Source: DATLLN01 sp963720885 (GTDB taxonomy: Bacteria > Actinomycetota > Thermoleophilia > Gaiellales > JAICJC01). From it: a stretch of 64,000 bases of DNA. Below are positions 53,020 to 64,000 of this stretch, piece after piece. Under the pieces are notes generated by a model. The model ran no database searches and was not told the origin of the DNA. It worked only from the letters and a program-made list of their open reading frames with translations. The translations under genes and the position numbers were made by a program. Positions within the stretch are counted from its first letter, which is position 1, and each line of letters opens with the position of its first letter. The DNA is taken from positions 124,001 to 188,000 of the forward strand of contig CAVRGW010000005.1 in the NCBI GenBank assembly GCA_963720885.1, written 5' to 3'.

Positions 53020-53757
53020 TCGACTTCTCGGGCCTGGCCGGCCGGTACGACGAGCTGCGCCCGGCAGGCGCCGGGTGGATGGAGGTGGCGGAGGAGTCGC
53101 TGCGCATGCTCGGGCAGCCGGCCCGGCTGCTCGACGTCGGCTGCGGGACGGGGCGGTTCACCGTGCTGGCATCGCAGCGGCTGGGCGGCCGGGCGTGGGG
53201 CATCGACCCGTCCGAGGAGATGCTGGCGCAGGCCCGTCGCCGCGACGGCGCCGGGCGGGTTGGGTGGAAGCTGGCCGAGGCCGAGCACCTGCCGTTCAAG
53301 GACGGCTGGTTCGACGCGGCACACGCGCATCTGGTGCTGCACGTGCTCCGCGACCGGCGGGCCGACCTACGGCGAGCTGGCGCGGGTGCTGCAGCCGGGC
53401 GGCCGCGCCGTGCTCGCCAGCTTCCGGCCCGAGCACTTCCAGGGCTTCTATCTGAACCGCTACTTCCCGTCGATCCCGGTGATCGACGGCACGCGTTTCC
53501 CGGACCCGGTTGACGTCGCCGCCGAGCTCGGCGCGGCCGGGTTCGCCGACGTGGAGGTGGTCGGCATCGACCAGCCGGTGGCGCCCGAGCCCGGCGAGCT
53601 GCTGGAGCGTGTGCGTGGCCGCTACATCTCGACACTGCACCTCGTCCCGGAGGCCGAGTACGCGAACGGCCTGGCGCTGCTCGAGCGCGAGCTGGCGGCC
53701 GGCGCCCGGCCGTCGGGAACGCTTCGCTGGGCGCTGATCGGCGGGCGCCGGCAGTGA
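53016..53757 (+). CDS. Class I SAM-dependent methyltransferase (one frameshift)
   Basis: Joined, about 245 residues. SAM motif I is LLDVGCGTGRFTVLAS, followed by WGIDPSEEMLAQARRR, AEHLPFKDGWFDAAHAHLVLHVL, and after an extra base near 53,365 ELARVLQPGGRAVLASF. The substrate is unknown. It overlaps rnz by 4 bases (GTGA) and the transporter gene by 4. Confidence 0.85.
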
Positions 53758-54649
53758 CGGTGAAGGAGCGGGCGGCGCCGCTGCGGGTCGCCTCGATGAG
53801 CGGGCAGACGCGGCTGCTGTTCCTGGCGGTGGCGGCCGGCTGGGGTGCGCCGTACGCCCTGATCAAGGTGGCGGTGGCCGATATCCCGCCGCCGACGCTG
53901 GCCTGTGCGCGGGTGGCGATCGGGGCGCTGACCCTGCTGCCGCTGGCACTCCGCAGCGGCGGCTTCGACCAGGTGCGGGAGCGCTGGCGCTGGCTGGTAT
54001 GGCTGGGCGTGTTCGAGCTCTCGATGCCGTTCGTGCTGATCCCTGCGGGCGAGCAGCACCTGTCTTCGGCACTGACCGGCGTGCTGGTGTCGGCCGCGCC
54101 GCTGCTTGTCTCGCTGATGACGCTGGGGATGCCGCAGGAGCGTGGCGGCCCGCTGCGGCTGCTGGGCGTGGGCGTCGGCTTCGTCGGCGTCGCCGTGCTG
54201 CTCGGCTTCGAGCTGCCGCACGGGCGCAGCGGGGTGGAGGGGGCGCTGATGATCCTGCTGGCGTGCGCGGGCTACGCGAGCAGCGGCATCGTTCTGCGGT
54301 ACAAGTTCGCCGGCACCCGGCCGGAGTCGGTGATGTTCTCGGCGATGGCGCTGGCGACGCTGATCCTGCTGCCGCTCGCGGTGCGCGGCGCCGCGGACGC
54401 GACGCCCGACGGGGCTCGTTGCTGGCCACGCTCGCGCTCGGCATCGGCCCCACCGGGCTCGCCTTCTGGGGCTTCGCCGTGCTCAACTCACGTGTCGGCC
54501 CGGCCCGGGCCTCGATCGTGGCCTACGTCGCCCCGATCTTCGCCGTGGCGCTGGGCGTCCTCTTCCTCGGCGAATCGGTCGGCCCCGGCACCCTGGCCGG
54601 CCTGGTGCTGATCCTCGGCGGCTCCCGCCTCGCGACGGGCAGCCGGTAG
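53754..54649 (+). CDS. EamA/DMT-family transporter (one frameshift)
   Basis: A ten-helix drug/metabolite transporter of about 298 residues joined. The two EamA halves are visible: LLFLAVAAGWGAPYALIKVAV ... SALTGVLVSAAPLLVSLMTLGM and LLATLALGIGPTGLAFWGFAVLN ... ASIVAYVAPIFAVALGVLFLGESVG. The frame shifts near 54,413, between the halves. Substrate unknown; exporters of amino acids or metabolites are common in the family. Confidence 0.85.
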
Positions 54650-54658
54650 GTTGCGCCG

Positions 54659-55021
54659 ATGAGCCCTGTCTGGTTCGTCGCGTGGATGGTGGTCGGCGTC
54701 GGCGGTGCGCTGAGCACGATCTCGCTGCCCTTTCTGTTCCCTGTCGTGCTGCTGCTCGGTGCGCTGCTCGGCCTCCGCCGGGTCAGCCGCCGTCATTGGT
54801 GGGGGCTGATCTCCGGTGCCGGCGTGCTGCTGCTCTACGTCGCCTACGTCCAGCGCCACGGCCCCGGCGAGTACTGCCAGTCGATCCCCGGCGGCACCCA
54901 GTGCGAGGACTACCTCGACCCGCGGCCGTGGCTCGTGCTCGGGCTGCTGTTCCTGATCGGCGGCGTGGTCGGCGAGATCCGAACCACTCGCGGCGACAGC
55001 GACGCAATCCCGCATGGTTGA
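54659..55021 (+). CDS. Small membrane protein, unknown function
   Basis: A 120-residue protein with three or four membrane helices (VWFVAWMVVGVGGALSTI, LFPVVLLLGALLGL, WWGLISGAGVLLLYVAYV, WLVLGLLFLIGGVVGEI) and an extracytoplasmic loop with two Cys (YCQSIPGGTQCEDY) that could pair. No family was recognised. TAGGTT ends 6 bases before the ATG. Confidence 0.6.
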   Translation: MSPVWFVAWMVVGVGGALSTISLPFLFPVVLLLGALLGLRRVSRRHWWGLISGAGVLLLYVAYVQRHGPGEYCQSIPGGTQCEDYLDPRPWLVLGLLFLIGGVVGEIRTTRGDSDAIPHG

Positions 55022-55052
55022 GCGGTGTGCCAATTGGCCGATCGAGCGTCGG

Positions 55053-55652
55053 TCATTTGGCACGCACATCCCTGACGACCTCACGCATGCCCAGGGCGAA
55101 CTCGGTGGCGCCGCCGTGTGACGGGTGTCTGACCGGGACCGCCTCGACGCCCAGTCCGGCCAGCGCTGCCTGCGAGATCCGGCCGACGCCGACCACGACC
55201 GACGGCGAGATCATGGCCAGCACCCGCACCAGGAAGGGCACGCCGGCGGCCACCTCCGACGCCGACGGCCGGCGGTTCGAGAGCGGCCGGCCGGCGACGA
55301 ACGGATGCGTGGGCACGGTGTTCCAGAGCACGACGTCGTGCTCGGCGCCGAGCTCCTCGAGCGTGCGGTGGACGATCGTGCCGGACGGCTCGCTCCAGCC
55401 GTTCGGCTTGTCGCTGGTGGTGCGGAACGGCGGGCCCCAGCGGATCAGGTCGCGCTCGCTGGTGAACGCGATGCCCGACCAGCGCGCGCCCTGGTAGCCG
55501 CCCGCCTCGCCCACGGCGACGATCGGAGCCGCGGCGCGCTGCGTGAGGTAGGCGCGCACGTTCTCTAGGCGCTGCTCGCCGCCGGGTCCCTGGAACTGGT
55601 TATGGGTCGCACCGATCGCGAGGCGGCGCAGGTCGGCGAGCAGGGTGTCCAT
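55053..55652 (-). CDS. Uracil-DNA glycosylase superfamily protein
   Basis: A 199-residue protein with the UDG-fold motifs: APIVAVGEAGGYQGARWSGIAFTSE (active-site strand, GEAxGYxG type), VVLWNTVPTHPF with the motif-like WN, NRRPSASEV, and SVVVGVGRISQAAL then VRHPSHGG, the C-terminal HPS loop. It probably removes uracil or a related damaged base from DNA. TACGAT ends 10 bases before the ATG at 55652, in a compact divergent promoter shared with the next gene. Confidence 0.82.
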   Translation of the reverse strand: MDTLLADLRRLAIGATHNQFQGPGGEQRLENVRAYLTQRAAAPIVAVGEAGGYQGARWSGIAFTSERDLIRWGPPFRTTSDKPNGWSEPSGTIVHRTLEELGAEHDVVLWNTVPTHPFVAGRPLSNRRPSASEVAAGVPFLVRVLAMISPSVVVGVGRISQAALAGLGVEAVPVRHPSHGGATEFALGMREVVRDVRAK

Positions 55653-55662
55653 GGCTGCGGGG

Positions 55663-55672
55663 ATCGTATGCT
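55663..55672. promoter_or_regulatory. Overlapping divergent -10 boxes
   Basis: On the minus strand TACGAT (55668-55663) serves the glycosylase gene and on the plus strand TATGCT (55667-55672) the methyltransferase gene. They share two bases, so RNA polymerase cannot use both at once. Starts are 10 and 7 bases away. Confidence 0.5.
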
Positions 55673-55679
55673 TCCGGCC

Positions 55680-56435
55680 GTGGACGAGACCCACCTGCGC
55701 CGCGCCACGTCGTTCGGCTCCGTCGCCGACGACTACGCCCGCGCACGGCCCGGTTATCCGAGGGCGGCGGTGCGCTGGGCGCTGGAGGCCGCGCCCGGCA
55801 TGGAGGTGCTCGACCTGGCCGCCGGCACCGGCAAGCTGACGGGCGCGATCCTCGACGCCGGCGCGAGCGTCACCGCGGTCGAGCCGCTGGACGGCATGCG
55901 AGCCCAGCTGGAGGCCGCCTTCCCCGACGTCCGGGCGCTTGCCGGCACCGCCGAGGCGATCCCGCTGGACGACGGGAGCGTCGACGCGGTGATGGTGGGC
56001 CAGGCGTTCCACTGGTTCGACGTCGGCCCGGCGCTGGACGAGATCTTCCGAGTGCTGCGGCCCGGTGGCGTGCTGGCCCCGATGTGGAACGTCCGCGACG
56101 ACTCGGTGCCGTGGATCGTGGCGATGACCGAGGCGGGGGCGGGGGGCGGCGACATGCTGTCGATGGTGGGCGGCGACGACTGGGAGCTGCTCGACGACGA
56201 CGCGCGGTTCACCACGCCCGAGCGCCGCGACTTCCCCAACCCCGAGCCGTTCGACACCGAGCGGCTGCTCGCTCTGGCCCGCTCGACCAGCGCGCTGGCG
56301 ACGATGGAGGCGGACGAGCGCGCAGCCGTCCTCGACCGGCTGGCCCGGATGACCCACGAGCACCCCGATCTGCGCGGCCAGCCGACGTTCACGATGCCGC
56401 TGGTCACCGTCGCCGTCCGCTCGTCGCGTGCTTGA
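55680..56435 (+). CDS. Class I SAM-dependent methyltransferase
   Basis: A 251-residue methyltransferase of the Methyltransf_11 type: SFGSVADDYARARPGYP, motif I VLDLAAGTGKLTGAILDAG, VEPLDGMRAQLEAAFPDVRAL, GTAEAIPLDDGSVDAVMVGQAFHWFD and EIFRVLRPGGVLAPMWNV. Substrate unknown. GTG 55680 is used because a -10 box ends 7 bases upstream; ATG 55668 lies inside that box. Confidence 0.88.
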   Translation: MDETHLRRATSFGSVADDYARARPGYPRAAVRWALEAAPGMEVLDLAAGTGKLTGAILDAGASVTAVEPLDGMRAQLEAAFPDVRALAGTAEAIPLDDGSVDAVMVGQAFHWFDVGPALDEIFRVLRPGGVLAPMWNVRDDSVPWIVAMTEAGAGGGDMLSMVGGDDWELLDDDARFTTPERRDFPNPEPFDTERLLALARSTSALATMEADERAAVLDRLARMTHEHPDLRGQPTFTMPLVTVAVRSSRA

Positions 56436-56455
56436 CGCCGCCAGGTGGCCGTGAT

Positions 56456-57058
56456 TTGGTCACACGCATTAGTCGATCGGCCAGCAGCGACGCGCGGGAC
56501 CGGCTGCTCGACGCCGCCGAGCGGCTGCTCGCGGCCGAGGGCGGCGCCGCCCTGACCACCCGCCGGATCGCCGCCGAGGCCGGCGTCAACCACGGGCTGG
56601 TGCACTACCACTTCGGCACCGTGGACGACCTGGTCGCGGCGCTGGCGGAGCGGTTCGCCGGGCGCCTGGTGGCGCTGCAGGAGGCGCTGTGGACGGTCGA
56701 CATGACGTTCGCCGACCGCTTCCGGGCCGCCGTCGGCCATGCCAAGGCGGAGGGGAAGGTGTGGTTCGAGCTGCAGGCGCTGGCCTGGAACCGCCCTGCG
56801 CTGCGCGCCCGCCTCGCCTGGCACGCCGGTCGCTGGCGGGAGGTGCTGACGGTTGCGTTCGCCGACGCGGCGGCGGCCTACGGACTGGGCACCGCGTCGG
56901 TCGATCCGCTGGTCACGCTGGTGGCGACCTTCACGCAGGGGATGGCGGTCGAGTCGCTGCTCGGCATCGACGAGGGCCATGACCAGCTGATGCGCTGGGT
57001 CGACGCCTGGCTGGCCAGCCTGGAGCCTCCCCCGGCAACGTCCGTCGGGCCCGGCTGA
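56456..57058 (+). CDS. TetR-family transcriptional regulator
   Basis: A regulator of about 200 residues. The N-terminal helix-turn-helix is ALTTRRIAAEAGVNHGLVHYHFGTVDDLVAAL (about residues 28-60), preceded by RDRLLDAAERLLAAEGG. The C-terminal ligand domain is helical and has no recognisable ligand. The start is unsure: TTG 56456 is the first plausible codon, and no ATG or GTG occurs before the domain. A TTGACG at 56432-56437 may be a -35 box. Its target may be the upstream methyltransferase gene; this is inference. Confidence 0.8.
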   Translation: MVTRISRSASSDARDRLLDAAERLLAAEGGAALTTRRIAAEAGVNHGLVHYHFGTVDDLVAALAERFAGRLVALQEALWTVDMTFADRFRAAVGHAKAEGKVWFELQALAWNRPALRARLAWHAGRWREVLTVAFADAAAAYGLGTASVDPLVTLVATFTQGMAVESLLGIDEGHDQLMRWVDAWLASLEPPPATSVGPG

Positions 57059-57181
57059 TAGTGTTCTCTTGGTCGCCGGGGGTGGCGGCCGGATCGAGAG
57101 AACCCCTTTAAACCGCGTCCAGAGAGACCGGAAAGGAGTCCCAAGGATGGTCCCTGCCACGTCGACCCTGCCCGCGCGCCG
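57059..57181 (+). promoter_or_regulatory. pyr operon leader with PyrR-binding hairpin
   Basis: After a -10-like TAGTGT (57059-57064), a first hairpin pairs GTTCTCT (57063-57069) with AGAGAAC (57097-57103). A second hairpin spans 57105-57136: CCTTT pairs AAAGG, CCG pairs CGG, GTC pairs GAC, around the loop CAGAGA. The top, GTCCAGAGAGACC, matches the PyrR recognition sequence (RUCCNGNGAGRYY type). The AAAGG and following AG are the Shine-Dalgarno of the leader peptide, so PyrR binding would hide it. Confidence 0.72.
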
Positions 57182-57185
57182 ATGA
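57147..57185 (+). CDS. 12-residue pyr leader peptide
   Basis: ATG at 57147, 8 bases after the Shine-Dalgarno AAAGGAG (57132-57138), encodes MVPATSTLPARR and stops at TGA 57183-57185, which overlaps the pyrR ATG (57182). pyrR itself has no Shine-Dalgarno of its own, so its translation should depend on ribosomes ending the leader peptide. A similar coupled arrangement is described for PyrR-dependent translational repression in Mycobacterium smegmatis. Confidence 0.65.
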   Translation: MVPATSTLPARR

Positions 57186-57736
57186 GCGCGCCCGTTGCAT
57201 CCGGTCGCGTCATCCTCGACGAGGATCAGCTCGGCCGCACGCTGCGCCGTGTCGCCCACGAGATCGTCGAGAAGCACGCCGACCTCGACCAGCTGGCGCT
57301 GGTCGGCATCTACACCCGGGGCGCGCTGCTGGCCGAGCGCCTGCGCGACCTGATCGAGCAGTTCACCGGGCGGTCGGTGCCCACCGGCGCGCTCGACATC
57401 TCGTTCTACCGCGACGACGTCCGCATCCACCCCCAGCCGGTGGTCAAGGCCACGCGGCTGGACTTCCCGATCGACGGCCGGTCGGTGGTGCTGGTGGACG
57501 ACGTCCTGTTCACCGGCCGCACCATCCGGGCGGCGATCGAGGCGCTCTTCGACTACGGCCGGCCGGAGCGGGTGCAGCTGGCCGTGCTGGTCGACCGCGG
57601 GCACCGCGAGCTGCCGATCCGCCCGGATTACGTCGGCAAGAACGTCCCCACGGCGCGCAGCGAGCGCGTCAACGTCAACCTGGAGGAGGCGGACGAGGTC
57701 GATCGCGTCCTGCTGCTCGACAGGGGAGAGGAGTAG
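57182..57736 (+). CDS. pyrR: PyrR, pyr operon regulator/uracil phosphoribosyltransferase
   Basis: A 184-residue type I phosphoribosyltransferase-fold protein that binds pyr mRNA when UMP is plentiful and may also make UMP from uracil. Signatures: ALVGIYTRGALLAERL, LDISFYRDD, the PRPP loop VVLVDDVLFTGRTIRAAIEAL and VLVDRGHRELPIRPDYVGKNVPT. The ATG overlaps the leader-peptide stop. pyrB begins 2 bases after its stop codon (57738). Confidence 0.95.
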   Translation: MSAPVASGRVILDEDQLGRTLRRVAHEIVEKHADLDQLALVGIYTRGALLAERLRDLIEQFTGRSVPTGALDISFYRDDVRIHPQPVVKATRLDFPIDGRSVVLVDDVLFTGRTIRAAIEALFDYGRPERVQLAVLVDRGHRELPIRPDYVGKNVPTARSERVNVNLEEADEVDRVLLLDRGEE

Positions 57737-57737
57737 C

Positions 57738-60052
57738 GTGGAGCCCCAGCCCCCGATCACCACGCAGCGCCGCCGCCACCTGATCTCGATCGCCGACGTT
57801 GACCGGGCCGCCGTGGAGCGGATCATGGACACGGCGGAGGGATTCGAGTCGGTGATGCAGCGGGACGTCAAGAAGGTGCCGACGCTCCGCGGGCGCACCG
57901 TCATGAACGTGTTCTTCGAGTCCTCGACCCGCACGTCGAGCTCCTTCGAGCTGGCCGCCAAGCGGCTGTCGGCCGACACGATGAGCCTCAAGGCGTCCGG
58001 CTCGAGCGTCGACAAGGGCGAGTCGCTGAAGGACACGATCCTCACGCTGTCGGCCTACGACCCGGACGTGATCGTCATCCGCCACCCGCAGATCGGCGCT
58101 CCCACGCTGGTCACGCGGTACACGGACGCCCACGTCGTCAATGCCGGCGACGGCAAGCACCAGCATCCGACGCAGAGCCTGCTCGACCTCTACACGATGC
58201 GCAGCGAGCTGGGGCGCGTCGAGGGCCTGCACGTCGCCATCGTCGGCGACGTCGCGCACTCCCGGGTCGCCCGCTCCAACATCCAGGCGCTGACGCTGAT
58301 GGGCGCGCATGTCACGCTGGTCGGTCCGCCGCCGCTGATCCCCCGCGGGATCGCCGCGATGGGCGTCGAGGTGTCGCACGACATCAACGCGATCGAGACG
58401 GCGGACGTGATCTACGTCCTGCGGATGCAGCGCGAGCGGATGCTGGAGGGGGCGAACCACGTGCCCTCGCTGCGGGAGTACACCGCCATGTGGGGCGTGA
58501 CGCCCGAACGGGTGCGGCCCAGCCAGCTGGTGATGCACCCGGGGCCGATGAACCGTGGCGTCGAGATCGCGCCCGAGGTCGCCGACGCGCCCAACGCGCG
58601 GATCGTCGAGCAGGTGCGAAGCGGGCTGGTGGTGCGGATGGCGGTGCTCTACGACCTGCTCAACGAGCCGGCGCCGACGCAGCACGAGGCCGCGCTGCGG
58701 GTGGTCGCCGCGCGGTCAGGAGGTGGCCTGATGGAGCGGCTCTTCCGGCGCGACGCGCCGCCCGCCAACCTGGTGATCCGGGGCGCCCGGCTGTTCGACC
58801 GGGGCGCCGGGCTCGAGGGCACGCAGCTGGACGTGCGCATCGCCGATGGGCGGATCGCCGAGATCGGCGACGCGGTCGACAGCGGCGGGGTCGAGGAGAT
58901 CGACGCGACCGGGCTGACCATGACGCCCGGCCTGGTCGACCCGCACGTCCACCTGCGCACGCCCGGCGACGAGGACGAGGAGGACATCGCGTCCGGCACC
59001 CGCGCTGCTGCCGCCGGGGGATTTGTCGCCATCCTGGCGATGCCCAACACCTCGCCGGTGATCGACTCGGCCACGCTGCTCGGCGGCCTGATCGAGCGAG
59101 CCCGCGAGCAAGCCGCCGTGCCGACCGGCTTCTTCGCGGCCATCACCCGCGGCCAGGAGGGCCGCGAGCTCGTCGACATGGCCGAGCTGGCGGCCCGCGG
59201 AGCGGCCGGCTTCTCGGACGACGGCCGGCCGGTGGAGCGGGCCGCGATGCTCCGCCGGGCGCTCCAGTACTCGACCGTCACCGGCCTCAAGCTGACGCTG
59301 CACGAGGAGGAGATGACGCTGGCGGACGGCGGCCAGATGCACGAGGGCGCCGTCTCCGCCGAGCTCGGGCTGGGTGGCCACCCGGGCATCGCCGAGAGCG
59401 TGATGGTTGGCCGCGACCTGCAGATCGCGCGGCACGAGGGCGCGCCGCTGCACCTCTGCCACATCTCCGCGGCCGAGTCGGTCGCCGAGATCCGGCGTGC
59501 CAAGGAACTGGGTGTCGAGGTGACCGCCGAGGTCAGCCCGCATCACCTGTGCCTGACCGACGAGGCGGTGCGCTCGCTCGACCCGGGCCGCCACAAGATG
59601 AACCCGCCGCTGCGCTCGGCCGCCGATCGTGCCGCCCTGATCGAGGCGATGGCCGACGGCACGCTGGACTGCATCGCCACCGACCACGCTCCGCACCGGC
59701 CGCAGGAGAAGGAGCAGCCGTTCGAGGCGGCGCCGAACGGGGTGATCGGGCTGGAGACGGCGTTCCCGGCGGTCTATACGCACCTGGTGGCGCCGGGGCT
59801 GGTGCCGCTGTCGACGGTCGTCGAGCGGATGACCAGCGGGCCGGCCAACGCGTTCGGCCTGCCGGTGCCGGAGCTGCGGGCCGGCGCGGCCGCCAACCTC
59901 GCCCTCTGGAACCTGGGCGAGAGCTGGCTGGTGGAGCCGCCCTACGCGTCGCGATCGCGGAACTGCTGGTGCGAGGGGCAGACGCTGCAGGGCGTGTGCA
60001 CGCTGACGGTGGCCGGCGGGTCGATCGCCCACCGGCTGGTGGAGGCGGCGCT

Positions 60053-60056
<4 letters not shown>
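57738..60056 (+). CDS. pyrB-pyrC: Aspartate carbamoyltransferase and dihydroorotase read as one ORF (PyrB-PyrC)
   Basis: The 772-residue ORF joins two consecutive steps of pyrimidine synthesis. Residues about 1-325 are aspartate carbamoyltransferase: VFFESSTRTSSSFELAAKRL (carbamoyl-phosphate site), HPTQSLLDLYTM, RMQRERML, VMHPGPMNRGVE. From about 331 follows class I dihydroorotase: GLVDPHVHLRTPGDEDEED (HxH), GLKLTLHEEEM, HLCHISAAESV, VSPHHLCLTDE and IATDHAPHRP. At the junction, GGAGGTGG and a TGATGG (ATG 58731) look exactly like a normal pyrB stop/pyrC start in another frame, so one inserted base near 58,715 could have created the fusion. Both halves are complete. Confidence 0.9.

Positions 60057-64000
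<3,944 letters not shown>

Overview
The window is high-GC DNA (roughly 70% by eye) with dense, mostly co-directional gene strings, ATGA/GTGA/TGATG stop-start overlaps and many GTG starts. The order pdxS-pdxT-yebC-ruvC-ruvA-ruvB ... secDF ... rel is the classic actinobacterial neighbourhood. The extra queA-tgt pair, the UbiB-like kinase and recJ inside that string, and the actinobacterial-type pyrR-pyrB-pyrC-carA-carB operon, make a deep-branching Actinomycetota lineage such as Thermoleophilia likely. That placement is an inference from gene content; no rRNA or lexA gene lies in the window.

Layout. 1-2.2 kb: pyridoxal phosphate synthase (pdxS, pdxT) and yebC, heavily frameshifted. 2.2-10.3 kb: a DedA protein, ruvCAB, a Coa1-like membrane protein, queA, tgt and a fused secDF. 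10.4-12.9 kb: a GAF/HD-GYP signalling protein and a lipoprotein. 12.9-18.9 kb: an envelope-polysaccharide-like cluster (polysaccharide-deacetylase-like protein, ATP-grasp ligase, GT4 glycosyltransferase, phosphodiesterase, HExxH lipoprotein). 18.9-25.8 kb: UbiB kinase, a long hairpin repeat, recJ, bifunctional rel and a PH-domain protein. 25.8-32.3 kb: a patch with many indels holding YjbR, an fRMsr-like GAF protein, thioesterase, phosphomannomutase, two GNATs, HIT, CorA and SpoIIM-like genes. 32.4-38 kb: a six-gene RDD/DUF4129/DUF4350/MoxR/DUF58 operon. 38-41.8 kb: LOG, YdcZ, VOC, ureohydrolase and two membrane proteins. 41.8-42.95 kb: an IS481-type insertion whose target duplication carries three stop codons. 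43-46.3 kb: cytochrome b-like protein, secreted propeller-like protein, methyltransferase, cytidylate-kinase-like protein and tRNA-Arg(CCG). 46.3-50.6 kb: a DgcA/DgcN-like pair and two M29 aminopeptidases. 50.6-57 kb: folP, an SOS-box-controlled LysM gene, RNase Z, methyltransferases, transporter, uracil-DNA glycosylase and TetR. 57-64 kb: the pyr operon with a PyrR-type leader.

Two properties cut across the window. First, about twenty genes have a TAnnnT -10-like hexamer ending only 6-13 bases before the start codon, two of them with a TTGAC(C/G) box exactly 17 bases further upstream. Leaderless or nearly leaderless transcription therefore looks common here, and the boxes help choose starts. 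Second, dozens of single-base indels, mostly insertions, break otherwise intact housekeeping genes, especially at 0.3-2.0, 25.4-31.4 and 39.6-42.8 kb. These look like uncorrected sequencing errors rather than biology, so frameshifted genes are annotated across the shift and any apparent fusion or pseudogene needs caution.

The best candidates for new biology are the tandem LexA boxes driving an 82-residue LysM protein (a YneA/ChiZ-like division inhibitor), the pyrR leader with a coupled leader peptide, the IS481-type element that borrows its stop codon from its target, and the deacetylase/ATP-grasp/GT4/phosphodiesterase cluster. No CRISPR array, prophage or origin was seen. Every stretch longer than 300 bases holds a gene or the IS element.
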